From Verrucomicrobiales bacterium (lineage in GTDB: Bacteria; Verrucomicrobiota; Verrucomicrobiia; Verrucomicrobiales; V1-33): 32,448 nt of DNA. The stretch lies in assembly GCA_947462995.1 (NCBI GenBank), contig CANHUG010000008.1, forward strand, positions 1 through 32,448, in the 5' to 3' direction. The translations under genes and the position numbers were made by a program. Numbering within the stretch: position 1 is the stretch's first letter; each line of letters opens with the position of its first letter. The notes under the pieces were generated by a model. That model was not told the DNA's origin, did no database searches, and saw only the letters and a program-made list of their open reading frames with translations. Positions 1 through 9,200 of the stretch are shown piece after piece.

Positions 1-14
1 ACCCAACGCCCGCC

Positions 15-42
15 TCTCAAATCTCAAATTTCAAATCTCAAA
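15..42. repeat. Short 7-nt tandem repeat (TCTCAAA TCTCAAA TTTCAAA TCTCAAA)
   Basis: Four consecutive 7-nt units read directly in the first line of sequence, upstream of the first CDS. Confidence 0.8.
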
Positions 43-110
43 TCCCTCCCCCCCCCTCCCCCCTCACCCGGAGCTTGCATTCCCCCCAATGGCCGGGTTC
101 AATACCCCCC

Positions 111-590
111 ATGCCCGCCCTCCTCCGTCTCGTCTCTCTCATGGCCCTCCTCACCGGCTCCCTCTACGCCGGCGGCCGATCCACCCCCCTCTACATCGGC
201 TTCCACTCGGAGGCCGATGAGACGGACAACCCCAAAATGATGCGCCAGGAGGTCATCGACGGCGAGGTCTACCGCTTCCACGTCTCCCCCGACCTCGTCA
301 CCAGACACTTCTCAGGCTTCTACTCCTTCGCCGCCGACGACGGCTCCATCGGCGTCGCCCTCAAGCTCACCGAAGCCGGCCTCCAGGCCCACCAGGTCAT
401 GGTCTCCATGGTCCGCGGCAAACTCACCCGCGTCATCGTCAACGGCCGCCCCGTCGACGTCCAGCGCATCACCGCCCCCCGCAACTTCGACGGCTACATG
501 GTCATCTGGCAGGGCCTCACCGAAGCCGACCTTAAACTCATGTCCAAAAAACTCCGTCGCCTCGACCCGCCGGAGCCTCCCATCGAGTAA
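111..590 (+). CDS. Small exported protein of unknown function (~159 aa)
   Basis: ORF 75..590; the track start is a TTG codon. An internal ATG at 111 gives a signal-peptide-like N-terminus MPALLRLVSLMALLTGSLYAGG. No family recognised. Confidence 0.65.
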   Translation: MPALLRLVSLMALLTGSLYAGGRSTPLYIGFHSEADETDNPKMMRQEVIDGEVYRFHVSPDLVTRHFSGFYSFAADDGSIGVALKLTEAGLQAHQVMVSMVRGKLTRVIVNGRPVDVQRITAPRNFDGYMVIWQGLTEADLKLMSKKLRRLDPPEPPIE

Positions 591-615
591 CCCCGACACG
601 GCTCCCTCCCTTCGC

Positions 616-1788
616 ATGCGCCTCCCGCTCCCGCGGCCCCCCCGCGCCCTCGCCCTCGCCGCCTCGCTCTCCCTCGCCGCCTGCCACCGCGCCGAGGAAC
701 CCCCACCATCCCCTCCAGAAGTCGTCGTCACCCCGGCCCCAGCCGCCGAACCCACACCCGCTCCGCCACCGCCTCCCCAGCCATCCCCCGCCCCGACGCC
801 GCCCAAACCTCTCCGCTCCGGCCCGACCTTCTCCCTCCCCACAGACAACAAGGCGCTCTTCTCCAACGACCCAGCCTCGTTCTTCATGTTCGTCGACCGC
901 TATAAGGACGGCATCACCTCTCAAGTCTGGGAAGGCGGCTCCTACGGCTTCGTCAGAAACTCCCGCACCACCGCCCACGGCGAGGTCTTCACCAAGTTCC
1001 ACGAGGGCATCGACATCGCCCCGGTCGCCCGCGACCCCAAAGGCGAACCCACCGACCCTGTCCGCGCCATCGCCGACGGCACCGTCGTCTACACCCTCAA
1101 ACCGCCTCTCACCAGCAACTACGGCAACTACCTCGTCGTCGCCCACCCCTGCGGCCCCAAAGCCGGCACCTACTACAGTCTCTACGCCCACCTCCACCAC
1201 ATCGAAACCACCGTCGGCACCACCGTCCGCCGTGGCGAGCAACTCGGCGTCATGGGCCATACCGGCGCCGGCATCGACCGCCGCCGCTCCCACCTCCACC
1301 TCGAAATCGCCTTCCTCCTCACCGATCGCTTCGACGACTACTACACCAAACACTTCCGCAGCCCCAACGGCCACGGCAACTTCCACGGCAGCAACCTTAC
1401 CGGCATCGATGCCGCCGCCTTCCTCATCGCCGCACACCGCGACCCAGGCCTCACCCCTGCCGACTTCCTCAAAAACGACAAACCACTCTGGCGCGCCCTC
1501 GTCCCCTGCCGCGACGGCGCAGAACTCGACATCGTCCGCCGCTACCCATGGCTCCGCCTCCCCGGCCCCCCATCCGCCTCATGGGAAATCGCCCTCAACG
1601 GCGCAGGCGTCCCCCTCTCCATCTCCCCATCCCCGCAATCCGTCCAGTTCCCCGCCGTCTCGTGGGTCCGCCCCTCACCAACCTCCCACTCATGGGCCTC
1701 CCGTAACCTCCTCTCAGGCTCCGGCAACACCGCCACCCTAGCCACTGAAGGCGCCCGCTACCTCCAACTCCTCTCCGGCGACTTCTGA
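616..1788 (+). CDS. M23/LytM-family peptidase, probable lipoprotein
   Basis: LAAC lipobox-like end of signal peptide (Cys codon 682-684), Pro-rich linker, then M23 motifs: HxxxD in FHEGID, YAHL, GxxMGHTG, and HxH in HLHLE. Confidence 0.88.
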   Translation: MRLPLPRPPRALALAASLSLAACHRAEEPPPSPPEVVVTPAPAAEPTPAPPPPPQPSPAPTPPKPLRSGPTFSLPTDNKALFSNDPASFFMFVDRYKDGITSQVWEGGSYGFVRNSRTTAHGEVFTKFHEGIDIAPVARDPKGEPTDPVRAIADGTVVYTLKPPLTSNYGNYLVVAHPCGPKAGTYYSLYAHLHHIETTVGTTVRRGEQLGVMGHTGAGIDRRRSHLHLEIAFLLTDRFDDYYTKHFRSPNGHGNFHGSNLTGIDAAAFLIAAHRDPGLTPADFLKNDKPLWRALVPCRDGAELDIVRRYPWLRLPGPPSASWEIALNGAGVPLSISPSPQSVQFPAVSWVRPSPTSHSWASRNLLSGSGNTATLATEGARYLQLLSGDF

Positions 1789-1829
1789 TCCAATACCCCC
1801 GCCAATCCCCGTCACCGCACGCCACCCTG

Positions 1830-1850
1830 CAAGCGGCGTCCTGCCGCTTG
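1830..1850. terminator. Perfect 8-bp stem / 5-nt loop hairpin between convergent genes (candidate bidirectional terminator)
   Basis: CAAGCGGC-GTCCT-GCCGCTTG; lies between the stop of the + M23 gene (1788) and the 3' end of the - gene (1885). No clear T-tract follows. Confidence 0.5.
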
Positions 1851-1884
1851 ACTACATCCCGCACCACTCCGCCCCTCTAACCCC

Positions 1885-4800
1885 TCACTTCTTCTGCTCC
1901 TTCGCCAGCACCTCCAGATAATCCAGCAGACTCGCAAAATCCTTCACCGTCAGCTGATTCATCAACCCCGGCGGCATCAGACTCGTCGGCAGCTTCTGCC
2001 GCTCCTGAATGTCCGCGACCGCTAGCTTCTGCTCGGCCCCAGTCTGATTCCGGATCGTCACCTCCGTCGCACTCTCCTGCACCACAAATCCCATCACCGG
2101 ATCACCCTTCTTCAGCACAAAGAAATGCGTCACAAATCCCTGCGCCAGCGTCTTGTTCGGATTCAGAATCGCCTCCGCAAGCTCAGGCCGTTTGTACGTG
2201 TCCGCAATGTTCCCCAGATACGGACCCTTCTGCGCCACATCCTTCCGCACCGTATGACAATTGTTGCACGTCGCCTGCGCAAAAATCTGCGCGCCCACCA
2301 CCGCATCCCCCTTCGTCTTCACCACCGCCGCAATCACATCCTCCACCTTCATCGTCTCGATCTTCGGCAGATCCGCGTCCGCCGGATCCAGCTTCAGCGC
2401 CTTCACCGCCACCAACGCCGCCGCAGCCACCGCCTTGTCCTCATCCTTCAGCGCCGCCAGCACCTTCGACGCAAACGGCCGGTGCTTGATCCGCGCCACC
2501 GCCTCCAGAATCTGCGCCCGCCGCCGCACATCCGCCCACCCCGCCTCCAGCGACTTCACCCCCTGCTCGCGCGCCTCCGGCGCACCCGAATTCCTAGCAC
2601 TCAACGCCAGCACCGCCGCTTCCGCCCACAAACCCGTCCCGCCATCCACCTTCGCCGCCAGTTCCTCGAAATACGTGTGGAAATTCTCCAGCTTCGGAGC
2701 CCCCAGGAACGCCGCCACCGCCCGCTCGCCAGCCTCGCGGTCATTCCCGAACCTCCCCAGCGCCACCGGCATCGCCCGCCATGCCTCCGCACTGTCCGTC
2801 TTCGTTAGAATCGTCACCGCATCCGCGCGCTCAGCCCCCGCTGTCTCCCCACTCGTCGCCGCCTGCACCAGCACCGGCACCGCTTCCTGCGGCACCCCGT
2901 CCTTCTTCACCAATTGCCCGATCAGCGCACTCCGCACCTTCGCATCCGTCGCCGCCAGCACCACCATCTGCCGCGCCGCCGCATCATCCTCAATCCGGTT
3001 GCGCGTCATCTCCCCAGCAAGCCACGCCGCTTCCTCCCCCTTCACACGCCCTAGCGCCCCCTGCAGCGCCGTCAGCACCTTGCCCGACTCCACCCACGTC
3101 TCCGGCTGATAATAAGGCCCGCGCGTGTCCGGCCGCGTGCCCCACGAATCCCCCTTCCAATCGCCCTCGTGAAAATGCAGCCGGCATAACGCCGCCAGCA
3201 ATCCCCGCAGCCGCGCCGAATCACCTTCCTTGCCGACCCGCGCAATCAACCCGTCCACCACCGCAGGCTCGTGCATCCTCATCAGCGCATATAGCGCCCC
3301 CTTCCTCTGCTCATAAGTCGCATCCGCCCGATCCACGACCGAGAAACACGCATCCGCTGCCTTCAATTCCACCAGCGCCCGGAACGCCGTGTGCGCAATC
3401 ACCGGATCCGCATCTCCTAGCAATGGCAGAATCGCCCCCGCACCCTCCACCTTCCCGGTCCGCGCCAGCGCCACCATCGACTCCAGCCGCACCCTCACAT
3501 TCTCCGACTCGCAACCCGCCCGCAACACCGCCAGCGGCGCACTCGCCGCAGAAACCGGCCGGTCAGCCAGCGCCCGGATCACCCAGGCCTGAATGTCCCC
3601 GATCTTCGCCAGCGCCGCCATCTGCTCTGTGCTCTTCCCCGCCATCGATTCATTCAGCGCAAACACCGCCGCCACTCGCGAAGCCAGCGGCACGGTTTCC
3701 TTCGCCGCCAGCGCCACCAGCGCCTTCACCGTCGCCTCCGACGGAGCGCCCCGCCGACCCAGCGCCCGCACCGCTTCCAATCGCCGCCGCGCACTCGGAC
3801 TTTCCAGAACCTTAACCAATTCCCCGTCACTCGCCTTCTCGAAATCCGGCAATGCCTCCGGCGTGTACCCCTTCGGCTTCACACCCACAATATACCCCAC
3901 ATCCTCTCCTCCGTAATTGAAGGTCGCACCCCTCCAGCTCGCGGCATACAACCGGCTCATCGCGTCAGGATCCACATCCGTCACCCGCGTCATCCCGATG
4001 AATTCCCTGACGTCATCCTTGTACGTCGCCCCGTTAGGCGTCACATGGTGGCTGTACGTGAAACTCCGGCCCCAGTCGCACGTCAGCGGCACATTCGCAT
4101 ACCGCTCAGGATAACCCGGCTCGTTCAACCACGCCCCGCCGCACCCGGACCCGCCGCCATACTCCGCCAGCGGCTTGATGTGCTCATCTCCGAAATTCAT
4201 ATACAGCCTCGGATACCCGTGGTCCTCCAACCCCGTGAAATGGTGAAACCGCATGTCCCAGCCACCACCGTCATTCGTGTTGTCACGGCAGAACCCGTCC
4301 AGCAGCGGGCTCATCGCCACATCCAGAATGTTCCGCGTCCCCGTCGCATACACCTGCAAATCCGTCCCGTCAGGCCGCACCCGCACCACCCCGCCATAAC
4401 GGAACTGCAGCTTCTTCCCGTCCGTCCCTTCCGCCTCCCTGAACCCGAAATCCCCCGTCGCCACATAAAGCCATCCATCAATCCCCAGCGTCAACCCGTT
4501 CGTCGTATGGTCCGCCGGCCGGTCCGCAAACCCGAACGCAATGTTCTTCACCAGAATCTTCTGCTCGTCACTCACACCGTCCCCATTATGATCAATGAAC
4601 GCACTCAGATGCGGCGGATGCACCAGGTACAACCGATCGTGATCCCACACCGAGCCACGCGGACTGTCCACATCCGAGACATACAGATTCGACTGATCCG
4701 CACGACCATCCCCATCCAGATCCTTCAACCGGATGATCGAACCCCGCAGCGGCTTCCGGTCCAGTGACCCATTCTTGTCGCAAGACACATACAGCGTCCC

Positions 4801-6129
4801 GTCCGGAGCCGCCGCCACATACACCGGATAATTCGCCGCCGGCGGCGTCGCAAACACACTCACATCAAACTCCGCAGGCACCTTCACATCAGACAGCACT
4901 TTACTGTCATCCGCGCCCGCTTCCGCCGCCACACTCACCACCTCCGTCTCCGTCCCATGCACCGCCAGTTCCCAGATGCTCCCCCAGCCCCCCGCATCCG
5001 TCCCCAGAAACGTCACCCGTACATACCTGACCCCATCCCGCTTGAATGCCACCTCGCTAGTCCCCTTCAACACATTCTTCGACCCGTCATAAAGCAACTC
5101 CCACGCCTTCCCGTCCGCCGATCCCTCCACCTTGTAACGGTAAACCGCATGCGATCCCTCCCACGCAATCCGCGCCCCCGTCACCGCCTGCGCCTTGCCC
5201 AGATCAACCTCCACCCACTCCCCAGTCTGCGCCCCATTCGCACACCACCGCGTCGCCATCTTCCCATCCACCGCATTCGCCGCCACATTGCTCTTCCCGC
5301 CCTCCTCCGACGACGCCTTCGCCGCCTTCCCTGACGCCAGATTCACCGGCACGCGCTTCGGCTCCGCGCGCTTCACATAATCCTCCGGCCGCTTCCCTGC
5401 CGACCACACAATCCCGCGCGCCAGCAGATCCAGAAACTTCCCGTCGCTCACCGTCTCGTTATGGTGCCCCAGCGTCGTCCCGAACACCCGCGTCTTCCCC
5501 ATGTAATCGCTTGTCCACACACACGGCTCCGACTTCCCGTTCTCCTGATTCTTCGCCTCCCCAAGCACCGTCGTCCCCGGCCACACCTTCTCAATCCAGT
5601 ACAACTCCCCGGCCGGATTCGCCCACGCCGGCCCCCAGCCCTGCATCACCGCATGCCCCGCATTCACATTCCGCACCTCATGCGGATAATGCGCCCCGTG
5701 ACGATGCGACGTTACCCCGCAGAACTTGAACCATTCCTCCGTCCCGTCACGGTAGCAATGCATCGCACAGTGAATCACCACCCCGGGCTTCCCCTCCTTG
5801 TGCGGCTTCAGAATCCGCTGCGTCCACTCCGGATCCTTCACGTCCGCATAACACTCGTTGTGCACAATCACATCGTACGCCGCCGCCCAGTTCGCATCCT
5901 CATACACCTTCATCTTCGACGCCGTCGACACATTCGGATCCAGAAACACCGTGAACTTCACATTCGCCCTCTCCTCCACCCCCTGCGGAATCAGATCCGC
6001 CTGCGCCGGATAATCATGGCAACACCCCCCGGTGATATACAGCACCTTCAGCGGCTCGACAGCACCAGCCGTCAGCACCGTTCCAGCCAGCAGAGAAGCA
6101 ACAATTCGTGAGGTCATAGTCAAAATCAA
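1885..6129 (-). CDS. Multidomain exported protein: ThuA-like domain, F5/8C (discoidin)-like domain, PVC-type membrane-bound dehydrogenase propeller, HEAT repeats, C-terminal monoheme cytochrome c
   Basis: 1414-aa ORF. VLYITGGCCHDYPAQ... and CAMHCYRDG...FCGVTSHRHGAHYPHEV (ThuA-like); NLASGKAAKASSEEGG...DGKMATRWCANG...WVEVDLGKAQAVTGARI (F5/8C-like); VPAEFDVSVFATPPAANYPVYVAAAPDGTLYVS...DLDGDGRADQ (PVC-type dehydrogenase propeller); Ala/Leu-rich helical repeats; CNNCH heme site near the C-terminus. Confidence 0.87.
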   Translation of the reverse strand: MILTMTSRIVASLLAGTVLTAGAVEPLKVLYITGGCCHDYPAQADLIPQGVEERANVKFTVFLDPNVSTASKMKVYEDANWAAAYDVIVHNECYADVKDPEWTQRILKPHKEGKPGVVIHCAMHCYRDGTEEWFKFCGVTSHRHGAHYPHEVRNVNAGHAVMQGWGPAWANPAGELYWIEKVWPGTTVLGEAKNQENGKSEPCVWTSDYMGKTRVFGTTLGHHNETVSDGKFLDLLARGIVWSAGKRPEDYVKRAEPKRVPVNLASGKAAKASSEEGGKSNVAANAVDGKMATRWCANGAQTGEWVEVDLGKAQAVTGARIAWEGSHAVYRYKVEGSADGKAWELLYDGSKNVLKGTSEVAFKRDGVRYVRVTFLGTDAGGWGSIWELAVHGTETEVVSVAAEAGADDSKVLSDVKVPAEFDVSVFATPPAANYPVYVAAAPDGTLYVSCDKNGSLDRKPLRGSIIRLKDLDGDGRADQSNLYVSDVDSPRGSVWDHDRLYLVHPPHLSAFIDHNGDGVSDEQKILVKNIAFGFADRPADHTTNGLTLGIDGWLYVATGDFGFREAEGTDGKKLQFRYGGVVRVRPDGTDLQVYATGTRNILDVAMSPLLDGFCRDNTNDGGGWDMRFHHFTGLEDHGYPRLYMNFGDEHIKPLAEYGGGSGCGGAWLNEPGYPERYANVPLTCDWGRSFTYSHHVTPNGATYKDDVREFIGMTRVTDVDPDAMSRLYAASWRGATFNYGGEDVGYIVGVKPKGYTPEALPDFEKASDGELVKVLESPSARRRLEAVRALGRRGAPSEATVKALVALAAKETVPLASRVAAVFALNESMAGKSTEQMAALAKIGDIQAWVIRALADRPVSAASAPLAVLRAGCESENVRVRLESMVALARTGKVEGAGAILPLLGDADPVIAHTAFRALVELKAADACFSVVDRADATYEQRKGALYALMRMHEPAVVDGLIARVGKEGDSARLRGLLAALCRLHFHEGDWKGDSWGTRPDTRGPYYQPETWVESGKVLTALQGALGRVKGEEAAWLAGEMTRNRIEDDAAARQMVVLAATDAKVRSALIGQLVKKDGVPQEAVPVLVQAATSGETAGAERADAVTILTKTDSAEAWRAMPVALGRFGNDREAGERAVAAFLGAPKLENFHTYFEELAAKVDGGTGLWAEAAVLALSARNSGAPEAREQGVKSLEAGWADVRRRAQILEAVARIKHRPFASKVLAALKDEDKAVAAAALVAVKALKLDPADADLPKIETMKVEDVIAAVVKTKGDAVVGAQIFAQATCNNCHTVRKDVAQKGPYLGNIADTYKRPELAEAILNPNKTLAQGFVTHFFVLKKGDPVMGFVVQESATEVTIRNQTGAEQKLAVADIQERQKLPTSLMPPGLMNQLTVKDFASLLDYLEVLAKEQKK
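2254..2268 (-). other. CXXCH heme-binding motif (CNNCH) of the cytochrome c domain
   Basis: Minus-strand TGC AAC AAT TGT CAT in frame with the 1885..6129 ORF. Confidence 0.9.
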
Positions 6130-6227
6130 AGTTCCGGAGAATCGCCCCTACTGGCCCCCACCACCCCCTCCTTGTCAAGCCCGAGGCGCACCCGCGCACG
6201 ACCGGCGCCTCCCCGCCCCACTCCGAA

Positions 6228-6245
6228 CTTCGCCCTGGTGTCAGG
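6228..6245 (+). promoter_or_regulatory. Candidate upstream motif, paralog A copy (CTTCGCCCTGGTGTCAGG)
   Basis: Resembles CTTCGCGATTGTCAGG seen upstream of paralogs B-D; starts 65 nt before the chosen ATG at 6293. Most diverged of the four (2-nt insertion). Confidence 0.35.
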
Positions 6246-6292
6246 ATGCTCCCAACACCAGTTTTCACCCCTCACGCATCGTCCCGCTCGTC

Positions 6293-9200
6293 ATGCTCCC
6301 GCTCATTCCCGATTTCCCGCTGACCCGGCTCTGGCCGGGACTCGTCTTCTCCGTGCTCCTCCTCGGAGGGACCGCCAACGCCGCCCCTCCCGCCGCCCCG
6401 GGCAATCCCACCGCAACCACCCTCGCGCCGGACCGCGTGCTCATCTCATGGACCGATCTCTCCGACAACGAGTCCGCTTTCGTCGTCGAACAAGGCGAAC
6501 CCTCCTCCGCTCCCGTCGTCTGGTCCCCCGTCGCCGAGGTCGCCGCAAATCTCACCGCCGCCGAAGTCGGCGGATTGCTGCCAGCCACCAACTACTCATT
6601 CCGGATCGTGTCCGTAAACGCCGACGGCAGAACCCCAACCTCGCCCCTCTCCCTCAAGACACCTCCCCCCGGCGGCTCCTTCCTCGGCCGCGCCCATGAA
6701 GCCAACGGCATCTACTCCTTCGCCATGTCGGGCCCCAACCGCATCGAACGCTTCTCCCTCGCCTCCCGCCAGTGGCTCACCCCCCTGCCCATGCTCCAGC
6801 CAGCCGGTGCCATCTGGACCGACGAACTCGCCACCTACGCCGCCGAAGACAAACTCGTCGTCCGCTGGGACCACGCCACTTCCACCCGAAGCATCTTCAT
6901 CACCGCTGGCGCAAAGATAACCTCTCTGTTCATCGCCGGCGACTCCCTCGGCGTCTTCTACGGCCCCCTCGAGATGTTCAACCGCCGCACTGGCGCATGG
7001 CTCCTCAGAGATTTTCTCTTCGCACCAGGTGTCGCCAGCACCGGCTTCTCCGGCCCGAGCGTCGATCCCGCCACCGGACGCGTCTTCTACCGTACCAACG
7101 GCATGGTGCACCCAGACATCTTCAGTTTCGATTCCGTTACGTCGGCCTTCCACTTGGTGATATGGAGCAATCGAGCCAACTTCCGCAGGTATCCGGCAGC
7201 CTCATGGACCCGCGTATTTGCGCGCGGCACCAGGGTCATGGACGACGCCGGCTCCATCTTCAGCACTTCCGGCCTGTCCTATCTGAACTCCTTCGGCCCC
7301 GTCAGAATCGACGACGTCACCTTCCTCGGCGACACCGTCCCCATCGTCCTCCGCGGCGCTCAACTCACCGCCTACGCCAACAACATGGAGGTCCGCGGCA
7401 CCGCCTCCATCACCGCGGAAAAGGGCCTCCGCGTCGCCATCTCCGGCGATGACGCCCTCGTCTTCCACGCTGACGAAAGCTCCACTCGCGGCATCGGCTT
7501 CGAAGCTGTCCCGCTCCGCTCCCTCAATGCCCCCGCAGGCGGGCTTCCCGTCGACCCCAACGGTCTCCGCTTCACTCCCGACAACGCGATCGCAGACCGC
7601 AATGGTTCCATCTGGCTCGCTAGCGGAATCCACTCCTCTTTGTTCCAATGGTCCCCCGTCTCCCGCTCCTACACCCGCAGCATCCCTGTTTCTGCCATCC
7701 CCGGCTCCATGGCTTACGACGCGGAAACCCACCGGCTCTTCCTCACCGAACGCGTCAACAGCCGCGAAATCCTCTCTCTGAACCTCAACGAGGACTTGCC
7801 TCGCGGCACTCCGTTCGCCCGCACCGCCAGCACAGCCCTCACATTCACCGGCAATCACCTCCTCGCCGCCGGCGGCGGTGACGGCAGATTCTTCCTTCTC
7901 GACCGCAACGGCAATCAGTCCGCCACGTTGAGCGGCCAGGGCATCATCGGCAGGCACATCGCATGGGATCCCTTCAACCGCCGCATCTGCTTCGTCGCCC
8001 CGCTCTCATCAGGCTACGCCATCTCCACCATCGACATCACCCCGACCGACACTTTCGGCACATTCCGCCCAGGAGTCATCGAGCCCACCAACACCCAGTT
8101 CTTCCCCCTCCGCTTGAGCGGTGATGGCAACCTCGTCGCCACCAGCCAAGGCGTTGTTCGCCGCACCAGCGACTTCAGGGTCGAACGCCAGCTCCGCGGC
8201 TCCGCCATCACCGACTTCATCTGGCTAGGCAACCGCCTCGTCACTCTCGAATGGCTGTCCTCCTCACTATCACGTCTCCAGCGCTGGTCTCCCGCCTTCG
8301 ACCGCGAACGCGCCGCCCTCCTCCCCGGCACCGCCCTCCGCGTCCTCGCCCTCCCCGATGGCGGCTTCGCTGTCATCACTCTAACTTCCACAGGCTCTCC
8401 TGCCATCCACCTGCTCGACGCCTCATTCTCTCTCTCCCATTCAGACGATCCCGCGCCTCTCTCCATCGTCTCCCCACCGAACTCTCTCCGCGTCCCCTTC
8501 GCCACCGAAGCAACCTTCGAAGTCCTCGCCCTCGGACGCCCTCCCCTCCAGTATCAATGGTTCAAGGAACAACAACCCATCGCCGGCGCCTCCGGAAGCG
8601 CCCTCCAGATCCCTAACGCCGGTTCCCGCGCTGCAGGCCGCTACCACGTCCGGGTATCCGACGCCTCCTCACATGTCGACTCGCCGGTCTTCGAACTCGC
8701 CGTCGGCCCGGTCGCCCCCTCCCCATGGCGCTCCCGCAGCAGTCTCCTCGTCAGCAGCACCGGCCAGATTCGCGAATTCCTCGACGACGCCGACGGCACG
8801 CTCGTCCAGTCAATCCCGGTCCCGCCTCCACCTTCAGCACCCTCCCCGGACTCGCCCGCCGTCGTCACAGGCGTCGCTTCAGACCGCATGGGTCGACTCC
8901 ACGTCATCAACCGCGTCCCGTCCGGAAGCATCTACATCAATCACCTCAGCACCTACGACCCAGGCATGCAGCGCTGGATTCACCGCGAAGCCCGCGACAT
9001 CGGCCCGACGATCGTTTCCGCCGGCGACTGGCTCATCTCCACCTACGGCAGAATGCACAGCCAATCCGGCACATGGGACTTGTTCCCGAGCCTTGACGAC
9101 GCGACAACCATGCGCCCGGCAGGCACTCCGGATGGCACCCCCATCACCATGGACGACGACGGCACTGTCCGCCGGTTCGATCCTGTCAGCAGAGAATGGT

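Noticed and set aside
538-1437. 299-aa minus-strand ORF
   Set aside because: Antisense to the well-supported M23 peptidase gene; Gly/Val/Glu-rich composition.
6032-6292. N-terminal extension of the 6032..10369 ORF
   Set aside because: Overlaps the start of the minus-strand ThuA gene antisense and encodes Pro/Arg-rich sequence before a clear signal-peptide-like start at ATG 6293.
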